Shown piece after piece: positions 1 to 5,968 of a stretch of 6,557 nt of DNA. The stretch spans positions 1 through 6,557 of the forward strand of contig CALAYR010000070.1 of assembly GCA_937894805.1 (NCBI GenBank), given 5' to 3'. A program made the position numbers and the translations under genes. The notes beneath the pieces were generated by a model. That model saw only the letters and a list, made by a program, of their open reading frames with translations. It had not been told where the DNA came from and did not search any database. The DNA comes from an uncultured Acidimicrobiaceae bacterium. Lineage in GTDB: Bacteria > Actinomycetota > Acidimicrobiia > Acidimicrobiales > RAAP-2. Within the stretch, counting starts at the first letter, position 1. The number at the start of each line of letters is the position of its first letter.

Positions 1-1
1 C

Positions 2-133
2 TACGCCCTGCGGCAATCGGCGATGCCATTTCTGTTTGGATTCTTGCTTCTCAACGGGCTTTTCTTCCATTTGGGCAACGGACTGCTCGATTCACTGCTG
101 AATACCTTTGAGCGTCTGGCTTTTAAAAATTAA
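2..133 (+). CDS. C-terminal fragment of an unidentified membrane-associated protein
   Basis: The reading frame is open from the window edge to a TAA at 131-133, giving the last 43 residues of a gene that begins outside the window. The fragment has a hydrophobic stretch of about 18 residues (MPFLFGFLLLNGLFFHLG, around residues 8-25) followed by an amphipathic tail ending in AFKN, as expected for a last transmembrane helix and a short terminal helix. Its stop shares the palindromic TTAA with the stop of convergent trpS, a tight tail-to-tail arrangement that supports it as a real gene end. No catalytic motif is visible, so the family cannot be assigned. A hydrophobic end of this kind next to trpS and scpA resembles site-2 protease (M50) neighbours known in other phyla, but this is a weak guess. 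The other two forward frames are closed by stops within the first 130 bases and look less protein-like. Confidence 0.5.
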   Translation, partial: YALRQSAMPFLFGFLLLNGLFFHLGNGLLDSLLNTFERLAFKN

Positions 134-1101
134 GCCAGTAGTCCCATTGCGGATGCAGCATGCTCGTACGTCTTTGCTGCGAGCGGCTCAGCCTTCTCGG
201 CCCCGACCCTAGCCAACCTCGAAAGTTCGGCCGGATCCTGGAGCAACTCTTCATAGCGGGCCTTGATCGGCGATAACGTCGCTATCAAGGCCTCGGATAG
301 GTCAACTTTGAGGTCGCCATATCGTTCGTAATCATCTGCGATAGCAATAGGCGAGCGGTTTGTAATCGCGCTGAAGATATCCAGGAGATTTGACAGGCCC
401 GGCTTTTTCTCCCAGTCGTAACGAACTTCGTTGTCGGTATCGGTAACGGCGCGTTTGATCTTCTTGGTGATGTCGGCCTCAGAATCGAAAAGATCAATAG
501 ATCCCTGAGGGCTACTGATTGACTTCGACATCTTGCGAGTGGGTTCTTGCAGATCCATGACGCGAGCGCCAAACTCCGGCACCATTCCCTGTGGAACCAC
601 GAAGGTCTGGCCGTAGCGATGGTTAAACCTCTCAGCAATCTCACGAGCTAATTCCAAGTGCTGTCTTTGATCATCGCCAACAGGCACGTGAGTCGTTTGA
701 TACAGGAGGATGTCTGCCGCCATCAAGACGGGATACGTGAGCAAGCCCACCCTGTAGGCCCCTTGCCGCTCGGCCTTTTCTTTGAATTGGGTCATCCTCT
801 TCAGTTCACCATAGGAAGCGACGCATTCCAGGAGCCATGAAAGCTGAGAGTGCCATGGCACCTGACTTTGAATAAACAAGGTGCAACGATCCTGGTCGAT
901 GCCACAGGCAAGGAGTGCGGCAAACAACTGCCTGGTGTTTGTATTTAGGGTTGCTGGATCGATTTCACTAGTCAACGAGTGCAGATCCACTACGCAGTAC
1001 AGGGACTCTTCATTCTGGTTGGAGACCCAGTTACGAATCGCGCCCAAATAGTTTCCTAGATGAGGGGTACCGGTGGGCTGAATACCCGACAGAATGCGCA
1101 T
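130..1101 (-). CDS. trpS: Tryptophanyl-tRNA synthetase (TrpRS), class Ic aminoacyl-tRNA synthetase
   Basis: This cytoplasmic enzyme activates tryptophan with ATP and loads it onto tRNA-Trp (EC 6.1.1.2). At 323 residues it has the usual length of bacterial TrpRS (about 330). The Rossmann fold opens with GIQPTGTPHLGNYLGA (residues 6-21), where HLGN at 14-17 is the HIGH-type ATP site. The block YPVLMAADILLYQTTHVPVG (123-142) holds the Met and Asp that recognise the indole ring in characterised TrpRS. RKMSKS at 189-194 is the intact KMSKS loop. A helical anticodon-binding region follows to the C-terminus. The ATG start gives the canonical MRILSGIQPTG opening. No Shine-Dalgarno sequence precedes it; instead a -10-like box lies six bases upstream, suggesting a leaderless transcript. 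The gene is divergent from scpA, with no T-box-like leader possible in the 68-base gap. The sequence appears complete with no missing key residue. Confidence 0.98.
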   Translation of the reverse strand: MRILSGIQPTGTPHLGNYLGAIRNWVSNQNEESLYCVVDLHSLTSEIDPATLNTNTRQLFAALLACGIDQDRCTLFIQSQVPWHSQLSWLLECVASYGELKRMTQFKEKAERQGAYRVGLLTYPVLMAADILLYQTTHVPVGDDQRQHLELAREIAERFNHRYGQTFVVPQGMVPEFGARVMDLQEPTRKMSKSISSPQGSIDLFDSEADITKKIKRAVTDTDNEVRYDWEKKPGLSNLLDIFSAITNRSPIAIADDYERYGDLKVDLSEALIATLSPIKARYEELLQDPAELSRLARVGAEKAEPLAAKTYEHAASAMGLLA

Positions 1102-1107
1102 GGCTTA

Positions 1108-1113
1108 ATCGTA
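1108..1113 (-). promoter_or_regulatory. Putative -10 box for leaderless trpS
   Basis: On the minus strand the hexamer reads TACGAT, matching TATAAT at positions 1, 2, 5 and 6. It is followed by six bases (TAAGCC) and then the trpS ATG, so transcription would begin at the A of the start codon. No Shine-Dalgarno sequence is present upstream of trpS, which fits a leaderless mRNA. No -35 element is recognisable. Confidence 0.5.
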
Positions 1114-1157
1114 CTAATGCCGTGAGTGTCGTTGGCGCAGGACCCTCTGAAATTGAG

Positions 1158-1163
1158 TATTCT
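1158..1163 (+). promoter_or_regulatory. Putative -10 box for leaderless scpA operon transcript
   Basis: The hexamer TATTCT fits the actinobacterial TAnnnT pattern and matches TATAAT at four of six positions. It is followed by six bases (TGGCCC) and then GTG at 1170, placing the predicted transcription start on the first base of that codon. This would be the main promoter for the whole scpA-cmk cluster. It also favours GTG 1170 over the upstream GTG 1122 as the scpA start. Confidence 0.5.
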
Positions 1164-1169
1164 TGGCCC

Positions 1170-1946
1170 GTGACTTTCGTCGTGACGACGCCGTCATTTA
1201 CCGGCCCAATCGAACTCCTTCTCCAGCTCATCAGCACGAGAGAGAAGGACATCCTTGACGTGCCTCTGAGCCCAATTGTCGACGAGTTTGTGCTCGTGCT
1301 GCGTGACGCCGCACGGACCATTGAAGTTGAAGAGCTTTCCGAGTTTCTACTAGTCGCCGCCATTCTTCTCGAAATGAAGAGTCACGCCCTGCTTCCCGGG
1401 AAGGCCGAATCGGACCCTGATGAGGAGTTCATTGGTTGGGAGGAGCGAGATGTCCTTCTGGCCCGCCTGCTTGAGCTACGGACGTACTCCGGTGCATCTG
1501 ATGCATTCGTCGCTCTCTTCGAGCGTGCAGCACGGAGCTACCCCCGTTTGGCTGGCCTGAACGACGGTTTTGACGTGACGCCACCCGACCTTCTGCAAGG
1601 TGTGACACCTGAGTCGTTGGCATTGGCTTACCTCAAGGGAATCGAAGAGAAGCCGGTGCCTGTAGTGCGACTGCACCACGTCACGGTTGATGCAGTAACT
1701 GTGGCCGAAACGGTGGCATCCCTTGCTCAACGACTGCCAAGTTTGGGGCGCATTACTTTCAGAGACCTAGTTTTGGGCTTAGAGGCGCGAATCGAGATCA
1801 TTGTTCACTTCTTGGCCCTTTTGGAACTCTGCAAGCTTGGACGAATCGACTTGGGCCAGGGTGAGACTTTCGGTGAAGTTGAGATCGAATGGGTCGGCAA
1901 CGACAGCCGACTTGAAATTGGAATGGTGGATACGTATGAGGGATAG
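1170..1946 (+). CDS. scpA: Segregation and condensation protein A (kleisin ScpA)
   Basis: ScpA is the kleisin that bridges the two heads of the SMC dimer and binds ScpB, forming the condensin that organises and segregates the chromosome. From GTG 1170 the protein has 258 residues, within the normal range. It opens with TFVVTTPSFTGPIELLLQLI, the diagnostic ScpA N-terminus (pattern TPxFxGPxxLLLxLI) that binds the SMC neck. A helical, acidic middle contains ELSEFLLVAAILLEMKSHAL, also family-typical. The C-terminal winged helix starts near residue 189 and includes FLALLEL at about 214-220, the part that binds the SMC head. The same frame is open from GTG 1122, which would add 16 residues; I prefer 1170 because it matches family N-termini and sits at leaderless spacing from a -10 box. 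The 3' end overlaps scpB by 11 bases, as usual for this pair. Confidence 0.95.
   Translation: MTFVVTTPSFTGPIELLLQLISTREKDILDVPLSPIVDEFVLVLRDAARTIEVEELSEFLLVAAILLEMKSHALLPGKAESDPDEEFIGWEERDVLLARLLELRTYSGASDAFVALFERAARSYPRLAGLNDGFDVTPPDLLQGVTPESLALAYLKGIEEKPVPVVRLHHVTVDAVTVAETVASLAQRLPSLGRITFRDLVLGLEARIEIIVHFLALLELCKLGRIDLGQGETFGEVEIEWVGNDSRLEIGMVDTYEG
1925..1930 (+). promoter_or_regulatory. Shine-Dalgarno-like sequence of scpB
   Basis: GGTGGA lies within the scpA coding end, five bases before ATG 1936. It supports 1936 as the scpB start rather than any start further upstream in that frame. Confidence 0.5.
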
Positions 1947-2529
1947 TGGAACGCTTGAACAACAACTGGAAGCAATGCTCACAGTGGCCCTTGAACCCAT
2001 TACCGCAGCTGAGCTCGCCGACGTCCTAGCGGTAGATACAGATACGGTCACCGAGTCACTTCGAGCCCTCCAGGTTGAATTCGTCGAACAGAAGCGAGGA
2101 TTTGGCTTCGTAGAGCTGGCAAGCGGATGGACTATGCAAAGTTCCCCAGAGGTGGCTGACGCCGTCGCCCGATTCGCCAACCGTGATGTTTCTCACCGTC
2201 TCAGCGCTGCCGCATTGGAGACATTGGCGATCATTGCCTACCGCCAGCCAATCTCACGAGTTCAGATTTCAGCCCTCCGAGGTGTCAATGTTGATGGTGT
2301 ATCCAGATTGCTTGAGCAGCGTGGCTACATCGAAGTCGTCGGAAAGGCCGAAGGACCCGGTCAGCCCGTCCTCTACGGCACTACAGAGACCTTCCTCGAC
2401 CGTATGGGTCTTGCCTCAATTGGCATGCTGCCACCAATCGAGAATTTCCTGCCTCCCGTCAGCTTGGCTCACGAGTTGGCCGAAGAGATGACTCCAGAAA
2501 TCTCAGTAGAAGAAGGTAGCTCCGAGTGA
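1936..2529 (+). CDS. scpB: Segregation and condensation protein B (ScpB)
   Basis: ScpB is a dimeric double winged-helix protein that binds the central part of ScpA and regulates the SMC-ScpAB condensin. The 197-residue product has the expected length. The first winged helix covers roughly residues 8-70 (LEAMLTVALEPITAAELADV). The second begins with the family hallmark ALETLAIIAYRQPISRVQIS, continues through LRGVNVDGVSRLLEQRGYIE and ends with GQPVLYGTTETFLDRMGL. The tail from about residue 170 is acidic (ELAEEMTPEISVEEGSSE) and probably disordered. The frame is open further upstream to 1801, but that extension is the alternate frame of scpA and has no ScpB similarity; ATG 1936 has an SD-like sequence and gives a normal N-terminus. 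It overlaps scpA by 11 bases and rluB by four (GTGA), so its translation is probably coupled to both. Confidence 0.96.
   Translation: MRDSGTLEQQLEAMLTVALEPITAAELADVLAVDTDTVTESLRALQVEFVEQKRGFGFVELASGWTMQSSPEVADAVARFANRDVSHRLSAAALETLAIIAYRQPISRVQISALRGVNVDGVSRLLEQRGYIEVVGKAEGPGQPVLYGTTETFLDRMGLASIGMLPPIENFLPPVSLAHELAEEMTPEISVEEGSSE
2511..2516 (+). promoter_or_regulatory. Shine-Dalgarno-like sequence of rluB
   Basis: AGAAGG sits nine bases before the GTG at 2526, inside the end of scpB. It supports the GTG start that forms the GTGA stop-start overlap. Confidence 0.5.
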
Positions 2530-3266
2530 TCGAAGGGGAGCGACTGCAAAAGGCATTGGCCCGTGCAGGACTTGGCTCAAGGCGGATGGCCGAGATTCTC
2601 ATCGAAGCGGGACGCGTCACGATTGATGGCCGTGTAGCTGAACTCGGCAACCGAGTCGACGCCGACTCCCAAGAGATTCGAGTTGACGGCAAATTGGTGC
2701 CAGCTGCACCGAACGCCGTCTATTTCCTACTCAATAAGCCAACCGGCGTAATCACTACAGCAGACGACCCTCAGGGTCGACCAACGGTTGTCGAAATGAT
2801 CGAGACAGACGTTCGAATATTTCCTGTGGGTCGACTGGATATGGCTACTGAGGGACTATTGATCCTCACGAATGATGGACGACTGGCGCACCTTCTCACT
2901 CATCCATCGGTGGGCATTGAGAAGGAGTACTTGGTTCGCGTGGAGGGTGATCCCTCTCCATCCTCTATCCGCCGACTGCGGGAAGGCATTGAATTAGAAG
3001 ATGGCGTGACAGCGCCCGCTCAGGTCAGCCGCGTGAGTGACGGTGTTCTCCGCATCATCATTCATGAAGGCAAGAATCGCCAAGTGCGGAGAATGTGCGA
3101 AGCCATTGGTCATGAGGTAATTCGGTTAGTCCGCACGAGAATTGGTCCAATTCATGACGCCAAGTTGACACCCGGAGCATCTCGTTCTCTCTCTGTTGGT
3201 GAAGTTCGCAAGCTGATGGACGCTGTCGGCGTAGCCCTACCCCCAGAAACTACGCTTTACTCATGA
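2526..3266 (+). CDS. rluB: Ribosomal large subunit pseudouridine synthase B (RsuA/RluB family)
   Basis: The enzyme isomerises a uridine to pseudouridine in rRNA; by family and gene context the target is probably the 23S site modified by RluB (U2605 in E. coli numbering). The 246-residue protein starts with an S4 RNA-binding domain (ERLQKALARAGLGSRRMAEI onward, residues about 5-50). The catalytic domain follows: NKPTGVITT at 70-78, and GRLDMATEGLLILTNDG at 102-118, where D105 is the catalytic aspartate. KEYLVRVEG lies at 133-141 and EGKNRQVRRMCEAIGHEV at 181-198. All expected motifs are intact. The GTG start overlaps the scpB stop as GTGA and the stop overlaps aroH as ATGA. RluB downstream of scpAB is a widely conserved arrangement. 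The small-subunit enzyme RsuA shares the fold and cannot be fully excluded from sequence alone. Confidence 0.93.
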   Translation: MIEGERLQKALARAGLGSRRMAEILIEAGRVTIDGRVAELGNRVDADSQEIRVDGKLVPAAPNAVYFLLNKPTGVITTADDPQGRPTVVEMIETDVRIFPVGRLDMATEGLLILTNDGRLAHLLTHPSVGIEKEYLVRVEGDPSPSSIRRLREGIELEDGVTAPAQVSRVSDGVLRIIIHEGKNRQVRRMCEAIGHEVIRLVRTRIGPIHDAKLTPGASRSLSVGEVRKLMDAVGVALPPETTLYS

Positions 3267-3631
3267 ATGCACGCGTAGTAGCTCTTAGGGGTGCCACGAC
3301 CGTCGAGGCCGACACGGAAGAGGCGATTTTCCCTCGAGTTCAAGAGATGCTTACTGTCCTTATGGAACGTAATGGACTCGGACACGATGACATTATTAGC
3401 GCCTTCTTCACGGCAACACCGGACCTAACATCGGTTTTCCCCGCCACCGCATCACGTGCCATTGGATTTGGCGACATCCCCTTGATTTGCGCTAGCGAGA
3501 TTGCAGTCCAAGGCTCGACCCCTCAATGCGTACGGGTGATGCTGCATGCATACACGTCACTGAGTCGTAAGGAAATTCGGCACGTCTACCTCCATGGTGC
3601 CCAAGGTCTTCGTGATGACCTTCCAGGCTAA
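3263..3631 (+). CDS. aroH: Chorismate mutase, AroH class (monofunctional)
   Basis: It catalyses the Claisen rearrangement of chorismate to prephenate (EC 5.4.99.5), the committed step towards phenylalanine and tyrosine. At 122 residues it is close to the 127-residue Bacillus subtilis AroH and is collinear with it: LRGATTVEADTEE (8-20), SAFFTATPDLTSVFPA (46-61), CASEIAVQG (76-84), CVRVML (89-94) and IRHVYLHGA (105-113). Residues equivalent to the B. subtilis active site are all present: R9, F59, R65, C76, E79, R91 and Y109. The C-terminus stops at LRDDLPG, a few residues earlier than in B. subtilis, whose tail is not catalytic. The enzyme should be a trimer with active sites between subunits. 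There is no evident SD sequence; ATG 3263 overlaps the rluB stop (ATGA), implying reinitiation. Next to tyrA it feeds prephenate directly to the following gene product. Confidence 0.96.
   Translation: MNARVVALRGATTVEADTEEAIFPRVQEMLTVLMERNGLGHDDIISAFFTATPDLTSVFPATASRAIGFGDIPLICASEIAVQGSTPQCVRVMLHAYTSLSRKEIRHVYLHGAQGLRDDLPG
3603..3606 (+). promoter_or_regulatory. Shine-Dalgarno-like sequence deciding the tyrA start
   Basis: AAGG lies eight bases before ATG 3615. The alternative in-frame ATG at 3594 has no purine-rich sequence upstream, so this short motif favours 3615. The match is only four bases, so the support is modest. Confidence 0.35.
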
Positions 3632-4691
3632 TCAGCACGCTCACATCGTTGGCTTGGGCCTTATCGGTGGCTCAGTTGCACTAGCGCTTAGAGATCAGGG
3701 ATGGTTGGTAACGGGGAGCGATCAAATAGGGGCCACTGAGGCGAGTGCTCTTGATCTTGGAGTGATCATCGGGGTGGCTGCCCACCCTTCCACGTCGTTG
3801 GTTTTTATTTGCACGCCCGCTGGTCACGTCGTTCGAACGGCCACTGAGTTCCTAAATAGATTCGATTCGGAATCAGTAGTGGTCACAGACGTGGCGGGAG
3901 TTAAGGGGTCGATTACCTCTCAGATTTCAGATCCTCGCTTCATTGGGGGTCACCCAATGGCCGGTTCTGAGATGCGAGGCCTCGAAGGCGCAAGGGCGAA
4001 TCTATTCACGGGGTGCACTTGGGTGCTCACCCCTTCTGAATCCACGTCCGCAGATGGTTACGCCAAGCTTCACGGCATTCTCAAAGGACTCGGAGCCTCT
4101 GTTATGGCTCTAGATGCGTACGACCACGACCGGATGGTAGCCATGGCTAGCCACGTGCCTCACCTTGTAGCCGGGGCGCTCATGAATGAGGCGAGCGAGA
4201 TGGCGCAGTCAGACGGAGCACTCCTTCGTTTGGCGGCGGGCGGGTTTCGAGATATGACGAGAATTAGTGCGGGAGATCCGGCAATTTGGCCAGATATTCT
4301 CTTTGAAAATGAGGAAGCCGTACTGTCCGGCCTAGGCAAACTCCAACAGCGACTCACGACTATTACCGAGATATTGCTAACCAAGGATCGACAGTCATTG
4401 CTAGCCAATTTGAGTGTCGCGTCAGAGGCTCGACGCAAACTTCCTGGAAGTGTTGCTCCGTCAGCCAACTTGGTTGAGGTGAGAATTCCCGTGCCCGACC
4501 GACCCGGAGTCCTCGCCGAGATCACCACGCTCGCAAGTGAGTTGCAGTTCAATATTTTTGACATCGAAATTGCTCACAGCGTCGAGGGTTCACCTGGTGT
4601 ACTACTCCTGTCTCTGGATCGGGATCAGGCGCAATCATTAGTGGAGACCTTGAGTAAACGAGGGTTCACGGCTGGGATCGAGAAATTATGA
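3615..4691 (+). CDS. tyrA: Prephenate dehydrogenase with C-terminal ACT domain
   Basis: The enzyme oxidatively decarboxylates prephenate to 4-hydroxyphenylpyruvate for tyrosine synthesis (EC 1.3.1.12); use of arogenate cannot be excluded. Starting at ATG 3615 it has 358 residues. The Rossmann domain begins with IVGLGLIGGSVA (11-22), and the aspartate in TGSDQ (D36), where the second strand should end, suggests NAD+ rather than NADP+. Family motifs follow: TDVAGVKG (91-98), GGHPMAGSE (111-119) with the likely catalytic H113, HDRMVAMASHVPHLVAGAL (171-189) and GGFRDMTRISAGDPAIW (209-225). A complete ACT domain (about 287-358, IPVPDRPGVLAEI) probably gives feedback control by tyrosine. An ATG at 3594 would add seven residues; 3615 has a possible SD and gives a short conventional lead into the nucleotide-binding motif. 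It overlaps aroH by 17 bases and aroA by four (ATGA). Confidence 0.95.
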   Translation: MTFQANQHAHIVGLGLIGGSVALALRDQGWLVTGSDQIGATEASALDLGVIIGVAAHPSTSLVFICTPAGHVVRTATEFLNRFDSESVVVTDVAGVKGSITSQISDPRFIGGHPMAGSEMRGLEGARANLFTGCTWVLTPSESTSADGYAKLHGILKGLGASVMALDAYDHDRMVAMASHVPHLVAGALMNEASEMAQSDGALLRLAAGGFRDMTRISAGDPAIWPDILFENEEAVLSGLGKLQQRLTTITEILLTKDRQSLLANLSVASEARRKLPGSVAPSANLVEVRIPVPDRPGVLAEITTLASELQFNIFDIEIAHSVEGSPGVLLLSLDRDQAQSLVETLSKRGFTAGIEKL

Positions 4692-5968
4692 CCAGCCGAA
4701 CGATTTCCCCTTCTGAGGAGTTCACGCGTGTTGTGATCACCCCAGGAGACAAGAGCATCTCGCACCGGGCTCTCATGTTGTCAGCGTTGGCCGATGGCAC
4801 TTCAAGGATTCGTGGTCTATCGGGCGGAGAGGATGTTGGACGTACCGCGACCATCATGAGCCAACTTGGCGCCCAAATTCATTTTGGTCAGGGCGAAGTA
4901 CTGGTAACCGGACCAGCCGAAGGCTTGCGGGCTTCGAAAGAATATTTGTATTGCGGAAACTCGGGAACGACCATTCGGCTACTACTTGGCATATTGAGTG
5001 GAATCCCAGGTAACCACCAGATTGCCGGTGACATATCGCTGTCGCGTCGCCCTATGGACCGTGTGGCCATACCACTCGGTCTAATGGGGGTTCGTGTGAA
5101 TGGAGTTGGCGCTTCGATAACTCCACCGCTAGAGATGGAGGGCCGAGAAACTACGCGGGCCATCACGTACGACATGCCTCGTGCGAGCGCGCAGGTGAAG
5201 TCTGCGGTGCTCTTGGCCGGCCTCTATGCCGATGGTGTCACCACTGTGACCGAGGACATCCGGACTCGAACATCCACTGAGGAGATGTTGGCGTTTGCTG
5301 GAATTGCCATCGAAAGTGTCGACCAGGGGCTAGGACGTAGCGTTTCGGTCAAACCGGGTCGGCCGAAGCCGCGCCTCTGGAACGTGCCTGGAGATCCATC
5401 GCAGGCCGCTTTTTTTGTCGTCGCGGGACTATTGCATCCTCGCGGCAATGTACGAGTTGAAGAGATTTACTCCGGCGTGGAAAGGCTCGGCTACCTTCAC
5501 GTTCTCCAACGGATGGGAGCGTCCATCAGTAGTACGGTGACCGACCTTGGTATGAAGTTGTCCATTAGTGCTAGCCAGCTACAGGGGACCACGATACACA
5601 GCCATGAAATTCCTTCGGTTGATGAAGTACCAGCCTTAGTCGTTGCGGCATGCGCAGCTCAAGGCGATTCGCGGTTTGTGGAGATGTCTGAGTTGCGGAT
5701 TAAGGAGTCCGATCGATTCGAAGAGTCCGTTCGACTTGCAAGAGCGTTGGGCTCCAAAGTTGTCATTGAAGGCGACGACTTCATCGTCACTGGACAAGGT
5801 TCGAGTACAAATTTCTTGGAATTTGAATTTGAAGCTCCAGACGATCATCGCATGGCTATGGCTTCCGCGGTCGCCGCTTACTGCGGGCGCGGGGGAGTAA
5901 TCCATGGCGCAGAATCAATTGAGACTTCATTCCCCGGATTCTTTGATCTTCTAATGGGGTTAGCGTGA
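4688..5968 (+). CDS. aroA: 3-phosphoshikimate 1-carboxyvinyltransferase (EPSP synthase)
   Basis: AroA transfers enolpyruvyl from PEP to shikimate-3-phosphate (EC 2.5.1.19), the sixth shikimate step and the target of glyphosate. The 426-residue protein has the two-domain family length. Visible motifs: PGDKSISHRALML (19-31; K22, S23, R27), CGNSGTTIRLLLGIL (89-103), SLSRRPMDRVAIPL (117-130), SAQVKSAVLLAGL (167-179), VPGDPSQAAFFV (233-244), D312 in PSVDEVPAL, ELRIKESDRFEE (335-346) and DDHRMAMASA (385-394). Core substrate and catalytic residues appear intact. SAQVK, GDPS and RPM point to the class II-like group, although the motif usually written RxHxE reads RTSTE (194-198). The residue equivalent to E. 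coli G96 is glycine (G93) and that equivalent to P101 is leucine. ATG 4688 overlaps the tyrA stop as ATGA; the stop overlaps cmk as GTGA. Confidence 0.97.
   Translation: MTSRTISPSEEFTRVVITPGDKSISHRALMLSALADGTSRIRGLSGGEDVGRTATIMSQLGAQIHFGQGEVLVTGPAEGLRASKEYLYCGNSGTTIRLLLGILSGIPGNHQIAGDISLSRRPMDRVAIPLGLMGVRVNGVGASITPPLEMEGRETTRAITYDMPRASAQVKSAVLLAGLYADGVTTVTEDIRTRTSTEEMLAFAGIAIESVDQGLGRSVSVKPGRPKPRLWNVPGDPSQAAFFVVAGLLHPRGNVRVEEIYSGVERLGYLHVLQRMGASISSTVTDLGMKLSISASQLQGTTIHSHEIPSVDEVPALVVAACAAQGDSRFVEMSELRIKESDRFEESVRLARALGSKVVIEGDDFIVTGQGSSTNFLEFEFEAPDDHRMAMASAVAAYCGRGGVIHGAESIETSFPGFFDLLMGLA

Larger units (their letters stand above)
1102..1169. promoter_or_regulatory. Divergent intergenic region between trpS and scpA
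   Basis: These 68 bases separate the two start codons and are the only non-coding gap in the window. Each direction carries a TAnnnT -10 box at exactly leaderless spacing. There is no convincing TTGACA-type -35 on either strand; the nearest plus-strand match is TTGGCG at 1132-1137, 20 bases before the scpA -10 box. The region is too short for a T-box or other riboswitch serving trpS. If scpA were started at the alternative GTG 1122, the gap would shrink to 20 bases. Confidence 0.6.

Noticed and set aside
285..644. Minus-strand open frame of 119 codons within trpS
   Set aside because: It is a different frame of the same strand as trpS, covers the KMSKS region, and its translation has no protein-like motif.
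1102..1169. T-box or tryptophan attenuator upstream of trpS
   Set aside because: The gap is only 68 bases, has no leader peptide with Trp codons or T-box motif, and the -10 box places the transcript start at the ATG.
1801..1935. Upstream extension of the scpB frame (45 extra codons)
   Set aside because: It is the alternate frame of the conserved ScpA winged-helix coding region, shows no ScpB similarity, and ATG 1936 has an SD-like sequence and a normal ScpB N-terminus.
1779..2180. Minus-strand open frame of 133 codons opposite scpA and scpB
   Set aside because: The product is serine/alanine/threonine-rich with no recognisable motif, and it lies wholly opposite two clearly conserved genes.
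4010..4033. GGGGTG/CACCCC inverted repeat as a terminator
   Set aside because: It lies mid-tyrA, has a 12-base loop and is not followed by a T run.
4160..4564. Minus-strand open frame of 134 codons opposite tyrA
   Set aside because: Low-complexity shadow translation opposite a well-conserved dehydrogenase and ACT domain; no start signals or family motif.
5410..5416. Run of seven T within aroA, considered as an intrinsic terminator or slippage site
   Set aside because: No stable GC-rich stem precedes it, and it encodes the conserved AAFFVV stretch in frame. It could be a sequencing-error hotspot, but the frame is intact.
5643..5900. Plus-strand open frame of 85 codons within aroA
   Set aside because: Out-of-frame reading of the conserved AroA C-terminal domain; no independent support.
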